Part shown: positions 8,202-15,665 of the stretch, piece by piece
Layout: each line of letters begins with the position of its first letter
How positions within the stretch are numbered: the stretch's first letter is position 1
Source of the DNA: Nostoc desertorum CM1-VF14
Lineage (GTDB): Bacteria > Cyanobacteriota > Cyanobacteriia > Cyanobacteriales > Nostocaceae
Assembly: GCA_019359245.1 (NCBI GenBank)
Contig: JAHHHR010000076.1
Span: forward strand, 1-35,798
Direction: 5' to 3'
Length of the DNA: 35,798 nt
Translations under genes and position numbers: made by a program
Notes under the pieces: generated by a model
Databases searched by the model: none
Told to the model about the DNA's origin: nothing
Seen by the model: the letters and a program-made list of their open reading frames with translations, nothing else

Positions 8202-8588
8202 ATGCTGGGTAATTTTCAACAAAGCCAACTGCGGATCGAAATCGAAGCATCAACAGATGCAATTCGTGACAGTCTGCTGCATCCGGTACAACTAGAAAAA
8301 TGGCTCTTAGGGCAACGCTTTGCGCCAGGAATGCCAGAAGAACTGCTTCCAGGATTCCAGTTTACAACCTGGACTGGGCCAGTTGCGATTCATCATCAAG
8401 TAGATGTTGTCAAATCAAACTGTCTCCGCTTGGTACTTAGTGGAGGTATTGACGGGTTCCACGAATGGTACTGGGGAGAAGGTTGGGTACAGTCCCGCTT
8501 GGAAGGAGTTTCGCTTTTGCCTTTAAATTTGGGTCAAACAGTGAGTTTGTTAAGCTTGCGTCAGTTTTTGGCAACTCAAGAGCGTTAA
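8202..8588 (+). CDS. Small SRPBCC/START-like protein
   Basis: The 128-residue soluble protein begins with an ATG preceded by AGGTAA. The pattern RIEIEASTDAIRDSLLHPVQLEKWLL at the N-terminus, a central GFQFTTWTGPVAIHHQVDVV and a C-terminal helix LLSLRQFLATQER follow the helix-grip layout of SRPBCC (Bet v 1/START-like) proteins that bind hydrophobic ligands in a cavity. No catalytic residue can be named. The assignment is by fold pattern only and the ligand is unknown. Confidence 0.65.
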   Translation: MLGNFQQSQLRIEIEASTDAIRDSLLHPVQLEKWLLGQRFAPGMPEELLPGFQFTTWTGPVAIHHQVDVVKSNCLRLVLSGGIDGFHEWYWGEGWVQSRLEGVSLLPLNLGQTVSLLSLRQFLATQER

Positions 8589-8652
8589 TTCGATTGACAT
8601 AAAGAGATTGGGGATTGGGGATTGGTTATTCTCCGTGTCCCCAGTCCCCAGT

Positions 8653-9060
8653 TTATAAACCAGAAATAATGCCTAAAATAATTTTTACCAGTACAGATAA
8701 GTCTTCTGGAACTTTATAGCGTTGCTGGTCTTGAGTAACCTGGCGATTCGCACAAGGGCAAACCCCAAAACGTCGGTCTTCACCAGTCGGAACTACACTA
8801 TATACATTAGCATCGCTAGCATTCAGTCCCGCTTCGGCCCGTTATAGTGTAGCAACGGCAGCTTATTCTTTTTTTTTAATTTAGAGAATAGCGATCGCCC
8901 CCGCATTTCCCATCTGCTGATATTGGTTCATTTCCTCTCGATCTGATTCAGCAACGGCTTCTGCTCCTTGCACTTCTGTCTGAGTTGTAATTCCCCTGTC
9001 TCAATAGTTCCGTTGGTTGTGAGTGCGATCGCCTCTCGCATTGCATTGGACTCAGTAGCG
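8653..9060 (-). pseudogene. Decayed gene of unknown family
   Basis: Two protein-like stretches lie in different minus-strand frames. The 3' one (8841 down to 8653) reads RAEAGLNASDANVYSVVPTG, then DRRFGVCPCANRQ and ends LVKIILGIISGL-stop. The 5' one (9060 to about 8881) reads SNAMREAIALTTNGTIETG and, after a frame change, GAEAVAESDREEMNQYQQMG with a stop at 8881-8883. Stops and at least one frameshift separate them and no start is found. I do not recognise the family; the CPC motif and charged mid-region suggest a once-real protein. Confidence 0.45.
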
Positions 9061-10118
9061 CTTTAAGTTGTGCATTAATGTGCGATCGTTATAACGAACT
9101 CTGCCGGGTATTGCCGTCTTCTCTTTAAACGAGCTTTTTTGCAAAACTCCCATAAGTTGGTGTTTTTGCCCTGGAGGTCGAAAGCGATGGCTTTTGCTTT
9201 TATTACTAACTAAGTGCCTTATATATATATGTTAAACTTAGCTGCGATCTGTATATAAGCTTGATATTGACATACTTAATACGTATATAGCAATCCTATT
9301 TGAATTGTGAAAGATATAGATAAAGAAACGAACCGCCATCTCTGCAAGAGTCTTTTACCAACGCGCTGCGTCTTGTAGAGAAGAAAGCAAAAGGAAGAAA
9401 GAAAAAAGAAACATATAATTTTCACTAATCATTTAGGACTGTTACAGCAATTAGCACATTTGAGTAAGAGCGTGAAATCTTTATAATTTATATCTAGAAT
9501 TTCATCTTTTCTTTATTGACTTACAAAAGATTTGTATTATGTAGAATAAAAATTATTTGTAAAGTAATTAATAATTAAGCGAACTTAGGAGTTTCTCTAT
9601 CAAAATAAATTATATATCCTTATAGTCAGGGTGTATAAAATAATATAAAAAGCCACATTTTTATATAAAAATACTTATTTAAAAATCACAATTACAGTTT
9701 ACAGTTTTATAAACTTATTTAAGCATGATTCGTATAAAAAAGTTGCCTATCCTATTAATTATGTCTTTAATTCTGGGCATTTGAGTTAATTTATCAGTAT
9801 TAATACTTTATAAGCTCTACTTATAGATTTTTGGTAAAATTAAGTTTTTACAGCATCATACTTATATCAATACTATGAATTAACCCCCAAATCTTTTTAA
9901 GATTTTTTATCAACTTTGTATAAATAGGAACTATGTAATATATTCAAAAAGGTGTGTAATACACATTTCTTAAATAACTAATTGCTTGATCTATTCAGCA
10001 ATAACCCTATAATATTTTTAGCGGCACAAAAAAGTTACTAAATATACTTTTGTAGATTTGTTACTTTAAATGTGACGTGATTTAAATAACAACAATCAAG
10101 CAAACAGGAACTAAAATT
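9061..10118. other. AT-rich gene-free spacer before the peptide gene
   Basis: About 1 kb with no protein-like frame of any length. A 19-codon hydrophobic ORF at 9725 (MIRIKKLPILLIMSLILGI) may be chance. TTGACA occurs at 9267-9272 but lacks a -10 box at normal spacing. The composition is far more AT-rich than the flanking housekeeping genes, and no HIP1 octamer is present. A long untranslated leader for the ORF at 10119 is possible but unproven. Confidence 0.5.
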
Positions 10119-10379
10119 ATGGAAAGCACATTGTTTACTGCATTAAGCACTAACGAAGAAGCTAACTTGTCTGGTGGTAAGAAAAAAATCGTAAAAGTCA
10201 ATAAAGGCGGCGATGCCGTTGGTGGCGACGGCATTGGCGGCGACGGTGTTGGCGTTGGTGGCAAAATTATTGTGAAGAAAAGTTTTGTTACTCTTCTTGA
10301 TAGTACAGTTAGTGCAGATGGCATTGGAACTGGTGGTGCTGGAACTGGTGGTGCTGCAACTGGTGGTAATGCAGGATGA
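10119..10379 (+). CDS. Double-glycine-leader peptide precursor, bacteriocin-like
   Basis: The 86-residue ORF begins MESTLFTALSTNEEANLSGG, the form of a double-glycine leader (hydrophobics at regular spacing, then a GG cleavage site) cut by C39-peptidase ABC exporters. The predicted core of 66 residues is Gly-rich: after a basic KKKIVKVNKGG comes GGDGIGGDGVGVGG, then a Lys/hydrophobic segment (KIIVKKSFVTLL) and a tail of GTGGA/ATGGN repeats. There are no cysteines. AGGA about 9 nt before the ATG supports the start. The leader shares EEANLSGG with the ORF at 11164. Cyanobacterial peptides with such leaders are annotated as bacteriocin-like; activity is unproven and no exporter gene is visible in the window. 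Confidence 0.7.
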   Translation: MESTLFTALSTNEEANLSGGKKKIVKVNKGGDAVGGDGIGGDGVGVGGKIIVKKSFVTLLDSTVSADGIGTGGAGTGGAATGGNAG

Positions 10380-10382
10380 TAG

Positions 10383-10445
10383 ACTCTTAGGTTTGACGTA
10401 ACGTTAAGTGTATAAAACTTATCATTACGCTCAAACCTATAGAGT
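10383..10445. terminator. Stem-loop after the first peptide gene
   Basis: Starting four nt after the stop codon, ACTCTTAGGTTTGA (10383-10396) pairs with TCAAACCTATAGAGT (10431-10445), with further pairing of CGTAA and TTACG inside. No U-tract follows, so this may protect or end the transcript without being a classical Rho-independent terminator. Confidence 0.5.
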
Positions 10446-10710
10446 TTAGTAGAGGAGAAACAATAACCTTAAGGCAGGATTAAATATGTTTTTAGACAAG
10501 CGAACCCCTGCGTTTTAAATTAAATAAGTTACCCTGTTACCGCAGGTTAAATTATTTTTGCAGTGCCTCAATTGTTAATTAACTTAATCCTACCAGCCAT
10601 TATCTGCTTCCTTATCGCAAGTCATTTTAACATAGGTTTATGGTTTTCCTCTACTTTTCTTAAACAACCTTAACATTAAGGTTGTCCACCGATAAGCTTC
10701 AATAATTTTT

Positions 10711-10776
10711 AGCAGCGCTTTTCCATAAACATAACTGTTCATCTTTGAATAGTTATGTAGCGAAACAAGCGCTGCT
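10711..10776. repeat. Long imperfect stem-loop
   Basis: AGCAGCGCTT at 10711-10720 is complementary to AAGCGCTGCT at 10767-10776, and CATAACT (10729-10735 region) to AGTTATG (10751-10757 region) inside it. The outer stem contains the palindrome AGCGCT. It could be a small structured RNA or a miniature element end pair. Confidence 0.6.
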
Positions 10777-10838
10777 ACTTGATCAATTGAGTATATTTAC
10801 CAGATTTTTATAACTTTGGATAATGAAACTGTTTTTAC

Positions 10839-10892
10839 CTTACTTACTGCAAACGAATAACCAAATTTATCTATTCGTTTGCAGTAAGTAAG
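10839..10892. repeat. 21-bp perfect hairpin
   Basis: The arm at 10839-10859 (starting CTTACTTACTGCAAACG) is exactly complementary to 10872-10892 (ending CGTTTGCAGTAAGTAAG), with a 12-nt loop. There is no mismatch over 21 bp. No T-run follows, so it is not a standard terminator. Its origin as a miniature inverted-repeat element or a small RNA is open. Confidence 0.85.
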
Positions 10893-11163
10893 TATGACTA
10901 GCCTTTTGAAGGTGACTAATAAAATATCTTTTTTTCTCTCTGCACCTGACGCGTCTGGAGCGGTTCAAAAGTCTTTATATTGAACTACAACACCTTTACT
11001 GTAAAAGCCTAAGTAATAGTGGGGTAGAGATACCAAAATTACGGGTATTTTTCCTGTAGAGATATGGAATACTAATCATTTTGGTAGACGTTTATTCTCA
11101 TTATCTTAAGTGAAAATAGCTTTGTCAAGGTTAAAAACTGATAATTGGTAACTGATGTTAACT

Positions 11164-11454
11164 ATGAAAAGCACTCAAACATCCCCAATGTTTATCTCAC
11201 TAACTAAAATCGAAGAAGCAAACTTGTCTGGTGGTGAGAGTATTATTAGAATAGGAGCAGACGGAGTAGGAGCAGACGGAGTAGGAGCAGACGGAGTAGG
11301 AGTAAACGGAGTAGGAGCAAACGGAGCAAGTTTACAAATCGGAGCAAGTGACCGAATTGGACGAGCTACATCCAAGAGAGCAAAACTAGAAAATCGGCTG
11401 AGACGTACTGTAGAAAAGCTAGAAAGGCTACGCTCTCGACTAAAAAATCTTTAA
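11164..11454 (+). CDS. Double-glycine-leader peptide with GADGV repeats and a basic helix
   Basis: I chose ATG 11164 (MKSTQTSPMFISLTKIEEAN) over the ATG three codons upstream; neither has a strong ribosome binding site. The protein has 96 residues. The leader ends in LSGG at residue 24 and shares EEANLSGG with the ORF at 10119. The core starts with ESIIRI, then five five-residue units of the type GADGV / GVNGV / GANGA. It ends in a strongly basic segment (KRAKLENRLRRTVEKLERLR) whose Leu/Val spacing of 3-4 fits an amphipathic or coiled-coil helix. There are no cysteines. A secreted peptide exported by a C39-type ABC transporter is the best reading; an antimicrobial or signalling role is inference. 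Confidence 0.65.
   Translation: MKSTQTSPMFISLTKIEEANLSGGESIIRIGADGVGADGVGADGVGVNGVGANGASLQIGASDRIGRATSKRAKLENRLRRTVEKLERLRSRLKNL
11254..11328 (+). repeat. 15-bp in-frame minisatellite, five units
   Basis: GGAGCAGACGGAGTA occurs exactly at 11254, 11269 and 11284, followed by variants at 11299 and 11314. Each unit encodes five residues, so copy-number change would lengthen or shorten the Gly-rich part of the peptide without a frameshift. Confidence 0.9.
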
Positions 11455-11760
11455 CGATTAATTAGTCCTAATATTTAGATGAATCAACTGCCGAACTCGA
11501 CTGTATAAGTGAAGCATAAGTTTTAGATAAGCTTTTGTTTTACCGTCAAGTAAAACTACAATCTTGATCACTCACTATCTTAAAGTCATCATTTGAGAGT
11601 ATTGGATTATTGAAGTAATACAATCCAATACTCTTGAATATTTAAAACCTTATACTCCAATACAGTTCAGTTAAGCATTGATTTATTCTCTCTGTGTTCT
11701 CTGCGCGTCTGTATGTTAGTTAAAAAAACTAACTTTGACAAAGAGTTTTAGCCTCAACTG
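11455..11760. other. Gene-free spacer
   Basis: It holds the stem-loop at 11597-11633 and a second small one, GTTAGTT-AAAAA-AACTAAC, around 11715-11733. It also contains a TCTCTCTGTGTTCTCTGCG word of the dispersed type common in Nostoc gaps. No coding frame is seen. Confidence 0.5.
11597..11633. terminator. 12-bp perfect stem-loop after the second peptide gene
   Basis: GAGTATTGGATT (11597-11608) pairs perfectly with AATCCAATACTC (11622-11633) around a 13-nt loop. It lies about 140 nt after the stop codon. The downstream sequence is AT-rich but not a clean T-run, so terminator function is likely but not certain. Confidence 0.5.
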
Positions 11761-12195
11761 AACTATATTGCCTTATACTCAACTCTTTTGGCTCGATAAT
11801 TTACAATATTGTTGGCTCACTGACGACTTCCACCACCGACAACAGGGGTGGTTCTTTTTTGAGTTCAATAACTGCTTCTCGGTTTCTCAAATCCTCCTTA
11901 CTAAGGCAATGGAATCACAAAGACATCTGGAATTCTCGATATATCCCATCTGCCAGCACAGGGGTAACGAACACCGATAACCGTTTGTTTAGAAGTCCAA
12001 TCCAACTTTAGCCGGAGAATTTCTGCTCGAAAGCAAACATTGAGAAATTCTGTTACTGCCCCATGTTGCCCAGTTTTCAGGTTTATGGGAATTAGTTCTC
12101 CATGTGACCAATTCATAACGGGTATCAGTGCCATCATCACAAGCCAGATACTCTTCAAAGGTAAATCGTTTAGTAAATGCTGGGGTTGTAGTCAT
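11761..12195 (-). pseudogene. Uma2-family gene with three frameshifts and lost C-terminus
   Basis: From ATG 12195 the frame reads MTTTPAFTKRFTFEEYLACD then TRYELV. After a frame change it continues HGELIPINLKTGQHGAVTEF through GRWDISRIPDVFVIPLP. A second change leads to KEDLRNREAVIELKKEPPLL and VVEVVSEPTI, and a third to VNYRAKRVEYKAI. The order and spacing are those of a canonical Uma2 protein (YELVDGE, RIPDVVV, VVEVVSPST, YRAKRVEY). The usual closing third after EYKAI is absent. The gene is dead by frameshift and 3' truncation. The first frameshift fits a single inserted base between Val and His. Confidence 0.85.
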
Positions 12196-12227
12196 GGCAT
12201 AAGCATCTGATTTGCCTTTACCTGATT

Positions 12228-12653
12228 CTAATTCGGCTTCACTACCAACACCGAACAATTAGCCTCTTCCACAACTTGACTGCTAACAGAACCTTGGACA
12301 ATTCGCTTCATCCCAATCAACCCTCGGCTGCCAATTATAATCAAGTCAGTTTTGTAAATATTGGCAAGGCGAATAATCTCTTCGGCAGGATCACCAGTTA
12401 CCAGTTCTAAATCACTGCTGACTGATAAGTTTTCCTGATAAGATTGCAGCTGTTTTTCAACATGAAAATAAGAAAATGTTGGTGACTCTGGCTGAGGACG
12501 ATCAGCGGGTAGTTCCATCTCTGACTCTGGCGTAAGAAAAACATGACAAAGAATAACCTTGGCATCTTTTGATAAGGCCAAATTATCTAAAGTCTGAATT
12601 ACTCGTTCTGAAACTTCCGAACCGTCCAGAGCTACCAAAATATTGTTTAGCAC
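12228..12653 (-). CDS. Universal stress protein (UspA family)
   Basis: The 141-residue protein from a GTG start (MLNNILVALDGSEVSERVIQ) has Asp10 at the end of the first strand and the ATP-binding signature Gly108-X2-Gly111-X9-Gly121-Ser122 (GSRGLIGMKRIVQGSVS). It is therefore an ATP-binding Usp rather than a UspA-type non-binder. GAGG lies about 8 nt before the GTG. Such small cytoplasmic proteins respond to starvation, light or redox stress; the specific stimulus is not visible. Its 3' end lies 32 nt before the Uma2 pseudogene start on the same strand. Confidence 0.93.
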   Translation of the reverse strand: MLNNILVALDGSEVSERVIQTLDNLALSKDAKVILCHVFLTPESEMELPADRPQPESPTFSYFHVEKQLQSYQENLSVSSDLELVTGDPAEEIIRLANIYKTDLIIIGSRGLIGMKRIVQGSVSSQVVEEANCSVLVVKPN

Positions 12654-12968
12654 CGCCCTCGTCTCCTAAAGAGTAGACCCCTTACATAAGTATGTAGCAA
12701 AACTTGTTGGCAGCTACACTAAATTATTTTTTCGTCTGCCTACTTAGTTTATATTTGAGGCTGTGCTATTGATCGCTTTCACCCCACTTTGATGCTAGTG
12801 GGGCGCAGCAACTGATGTAGAGAATATTTTCGCCAGTTCTTTGGGGAGGGTTGCCCTCCTCTGAACTGTTAGCTGGCTTATTATGCAAGTAACTCCTTCC
12901 TTAAATAAGCCAGTGGATTAGGTGAGCAATGCCCAACTTGTAGACGCCCGCCAAAAAACTATTCCAAA
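12654..12968. other. Structured spacer downstream of hisD
   Basis: No gene. It carries CCCCACT/AGTGGGG (12782-12803), GGAGGG-TTG-CCCTCC (12845-12859) nested inside GCCAGTTC/GAACT...CTGGC (12832-12877), and CTGGCTTATT/AATAAGCCAG (12873-12913). The last two share CTGGC at 12873-12877 and cannot form together. On the minus strand these stems follow the hisD stop codon. Confidence 0.6.
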
Positions 12969-14270
12969 TTACTCTTCTTGCTGAATTCGGCGCCGGACTG
13001 AATCAGCATGAGAAGGTAAGCCCTCTGCTGTTGCTAGCACATCAATGGTACTAGCCACATTTTGCAGCGCGGTTTGGGAATATTGAATAATACTGGAGTG
13101 TTTGAGGAAAGTTTCCACCCCTAATGCCGAGGCATAACGGGCAGCGCCAGAAGTTGGCAAGGTGTGGTTAGGCCCTGCCAAATAGTCTCCTACAGCTTCT
13201 GGTGTAGAGTAACCCAAAAAGATTGCCCCAGCGTGGCGAATCTGTGGTAGGAGCGCCCAAGGGTCTTTAACTTCTAATTCCAGGTGTTCGGGGGCAAATT
13301 CATTTGAGAGTTCTGCTGCTGCTTGGAGCGATTCTACAAGGACAATCAACCCATAATGAGCGATCGCTTTTTCTGTGTCTATTCGCCGTGGATGATCTAC
13401 TAGCTGTCTTTCTAAGGCTAATTGCACGTTTTTCGCTAAAGCCGCATCTGTCGTCAGCAAAATTGCTGCCGCCATTGGATCGTGTTCGGCTTGGGCCAGC
13501 AAGTCAGCAGCTACATGCACCGGATTTGCGGTTTCATCGGCAATCACCAGCACTTCACTAGGGCCTGCCAAAGAATCAATGCCGACGGTGCCATATACAA
13601 GTTTTTTCGCTAGGGTGACATAAATGTTCCCAGGGCCAGTAATCACATTCACTTTCGGAATTGTTTCTGTGCCATAGGCTAAAGCAGCGATCGCTTGTGC
13701 GCCTCCAATGCGATAAATTTCTTGTACTCCTGCTTCTTGGGCAGCAACTAAAACTGCTGGGTTAATTGCACCCCCTGGGCCTGGTGGTGTTACCATCACC
13801 ACGTGAGGTACAGCAGCAACATGAGCCGGAATTGCATTCATCAGCACTGTACTGGGATAGGCAGCGCGACCACCAGGCACATACAACCCCGCTCGATCTA
13901 CGGGAGTATAGCGTTTGCCTAGCACTATTTCATCGTCGCCAAAATGTACCCAGCTTTTCGGTACTCGCTGACGATGAAACGCTTCAATTTGGCGGCAAGC
14001 TAGCCGAATTGCGCCCAGCAATTCTTTTGACACCTGCTGATAGGCTGCATCTAATTCCGAGCCTGTAACTAGAAGTTCTTCTGCTTTCAGGGTTTGCTTG
14101 TCAAATTCTGCTGTGTAATGCAATACAGCTTTGTCGCCTTGGCGCTTCACTGCCTGCAAAACTTCCCGCACAGTTGCTTCTTTATGAAGCACGTGTTCGT
14201 CATGGGTGCGATCGCAGATCCGTTGTAGTTCGGCTCTGACGTCTGCCTGCTGAGTAATGATTCGCAGCAT
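12969..14270 (-). CDS. hisD: Histidinol dehydrogenase
   Basis: The 433-residue protein is full length. It oxidises L-histidinol through histidinal to L-histidine with two NAD+, the last two steps of histidine synthesis, as a zinc-dependent cytoplasmic dimer. Family motifs are intact: GLYVPGGRAAYPSTVLMNAI, TGPGNIYVTLAKKLVYG, IDSLAGPSEVLVIAD, the zinc-ligand region LLAQAEHDP, the catalytic FAPEHLEL, and GDYLAGPNHTLPTSGAARY near the C-terminus. The ATG at 14270 gives the expected MLRIITQQ start. hisH lies elsewhere in the window (32177), so his genes are scattered, as usual in cyanobacteria. The gene is divergent from rpsT. Confidence 0.97.
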   Translation of the reverse strand: MLRIITQQADVRAELQRICDRTHDEHVLHKEATVREVLQAVKRQGDKAVLHYTAEFDKQTLKAEELLVTGSELDAAYQQVSKELLGAIRLACRQIEAFHRQRVPKSWVHFGDDEIVLGKRYTPVDRAGLYVPGGRAAYPSTVLMNAIPAHVAAVPHVVMVTPPGPGGAINPAVLVAAQEAGVQEIYRIGGAQAIAALAYGTETIPKVNVITGPGNIYVTLAKKLVYGTVGIDSLAGPSEVLVIADETANPVHVAADLLAQAEHDPMAAAILLTTDAALAKNVQLALERQLVDHPRRIDTEKAIAHYGLIVLVESLQAAAELSNEFAPEHLELEVKDPWALLPQIRHAGAIFLGYSTPEAVGDYLAGPNHTLPTSGAARYASALGVETFLKHSSIIQYSQTALQNVASTIDVLATAEGLPSHADSVRRRIQQEE

Positions 14271-15014
14271 GGAGTAAGGACAATGCCAAAATTATAATAT
14301 TCACACCTGAGATTTAGTATTGCTCTTGACCCACTGGGGTGTGTAAGCTGACTCTAATTCTCTTCTCTAGCTTAACCTGGATTTTTTTGATACTCTCAAG
14401 CTTGCCAGCAGATGGTTTGCTTAAGAAAGCGATTCAATTACTCAGTTCCACCAGCCTCTGTAGGCTAGCAGCAGGAAGCAGGTGTGCCATTTCCCGCTAC
14501 CCTTATGCCCTTTACCTCACTCCTTACGGGGTGGAGGTAGTGTGTTTACACATCCAAATCCCCCATATTTACAGCGGTCAGGGTCTGAGTAGAATTTTTA
14601 CTTATTTTTTTCCTAATGTTTAGTAGTTAACATTTGTACAGACACGATAATATAATATCGATTCTATACTTGGAAAGCCTTGTGACTTTAGCTATTTACG
14701 CTTCTTTGCCTTTTTACAATACATCTTTAGGAATATATTCATTATACTGGCAAATCACATTGCTTAACTAGATGATGAATTTAGAGTCACTATTCTACTT
14801 GATGTACCTTAATTTTAACGCATTTCTTAAATTGACGGCACACCAAATTAAAGCCTGAATATTAGGGAGCGAGGGTTAGGGACTAAATTCTTCCCCAATC
14901 TCCAGCACCAAATTCCCAATTATTTTTTAGGAAATTATAACATTGGTAATTTGAATGCTATATTAATAAGTCTAGTAGTGTGTGTACATATTAATAGTAT
15001 TTTTGGAATTGACT
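14271..15014. other. Divergent spacer between hisD and rpsT
   Basis: About 740 nt that must contain the promoters of hisD (-) and rpsT (+). An open frame at 14339-14623 (+) lacks a family pattern and a ribosome binding site and is not called. An imperfect stem, ACCTC...CTTACGG...GAGGT, lies at about 14515-14541. The part from 14630 to 15000 is AT-rich. I cannot fix a promoter by eye. Confidence 0.5.
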
Positions 15015-15314
15015 GTGGCGAATACAAAGTCTGCTCTCAAGCGTGCCCAAATCGCAGAACGTAACCGACTGCGTAACAAAGCTTACAAATCAGCAGTCAA
15101 GACGCTGATGAAGAAATACGTTAATGCTGTAGCTGTCTATACAGCTAATCCTACCCCAGAATTAAAACAAGAAGCACAAGCTCGGTTATCTGAGGCTTAC
15201 GGCAAAATTGATAAAGCGATCAAACGGGGTGTGCTTCACCCGAACAATGGGGCTAGGAAAAAATCGAGATTGGCTCATAAACTAAAACCCCTAACTCCAG
15301 CAGTTGTTGAATAG
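15015..15314 (+). CDS. rpsT: Small ribosomal subunit protein S20
   Basis: The 99-residue basic protein starts at GTG 15015 with VANTKSALKRAQIAERNRLR, the exact form of bacterial S20; the longer frame from 14982 adds a hydrophobic non-conserved extension and is rejected. S20 is a primary binder of 16S rRNA in 30S assembly. The C-terminus KRGVLHPNNGARKKSRL is the family hallmark. It is the first gene of the cyanobacterial order rpsT-tatD-rpoB-rpoC1-rpoC2. A non-ATG start on rpsT is also known in E. coli (UUG), where it serves autoregulation. Confidence 0.97.
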   Translation: MANTKSALKRAQIAERNRLRNKAYKSAVKTLMKKYVNAVAVYTANPTPELKQEAQARLSEAYGKIDKAIKRGVLHPNNGARKKSRLAHKLKPLTPAVVE

Positions 15315-15665
15315 TCATTGGTGAGTCAGTGCCCTCCTGTGACCCACAAAGCCACTATGTTATAAAGTTTTCCAAAGTTCTAGTAAGTGGTGTGAAACGC
15401 CAAGGGTAATGGCTTGCCAGTGCAGTCTTGAGGGTTTCCACACCACTTGCTATACGCCTCTTAACCCGTCCACGGTAGGGCTATCCAATGAGCTACTGGC
15501 TTAGGTTCTGCCCAATTAAAATAAGTGGCGGACATCGTTTCTCTTCTATTTGAAGCTTGGCGATCGCAAAGCAGTGACTAGTAGGAAGAAGATTCACCCG
15601 GAGGGTCATTTATCCTTAGTCGTGACAAGGGCTAATAATTTATGACCAATGACAAAGGGCAAAAA
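15315..15665. other. Structured spacer between rpsT and tatD
   Basis: AAGTGGTGTG (15385-15394) pairs exactly with CACACCACTT (15439-15448). Farther on, 15482-15500 read on the minus strand is GCCAGTAGCTCATTGGATA, very like the D-arm of a tRNA, but no matching anticodon and T arms follow. The segment could be a small RNA, a processing site or a decayed tRNA. AAGGG just before 15666 serves tatD. Confidence 0.5.

Larger units (their letters stand above)
10446..11163. other. Hairpin-rich spacer between the two peptide genes
   Basis: I see no gene. The spacer contains several inverted repeats: CAACCTTA/TAAGGTTG at 10665-10684, AGCAGCGCTT/AAGCGCTGCT at 10711-10776 with an inner CATAACT/AGTTATG pair, and a 21-bp perfect hairpin at 10839-10892. 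The density of strong stems over 300 nt is unusual for this window and suggests structured RNA or remnants of small mobile elements. Confidence 0.6.

Noticed and set aside
10082..10324. Minus-strand Pro/Ser-rich ORF opposite the first peptide gene
   Set aside because: Pro-rich translation is the mirror of the Gly-codon repeats on the plus strand.
11175..11375. Minus-strand ORF with APTPSAPTP repeats opposite the second peptide gene
   Set aside because: The repeat is the antisense reading of the 15-bp minisatellite; the plus strand has the leader motif and better start.
14440..14545. Possible SRP RNA or other ncRNA because of AGCAGCAGGAAGCAGG
   Set aside because: The conserved SRP apical loop and helix 8 pairing are not formed, and no other RNA family fits by eye.
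14339..14623. 94-codon plus-strand ORF between hisD and rpsT
   Set aside because: The translation has no family pattern or ribosome binding site, and the hydrophobic start looks accidental in a promoter region.
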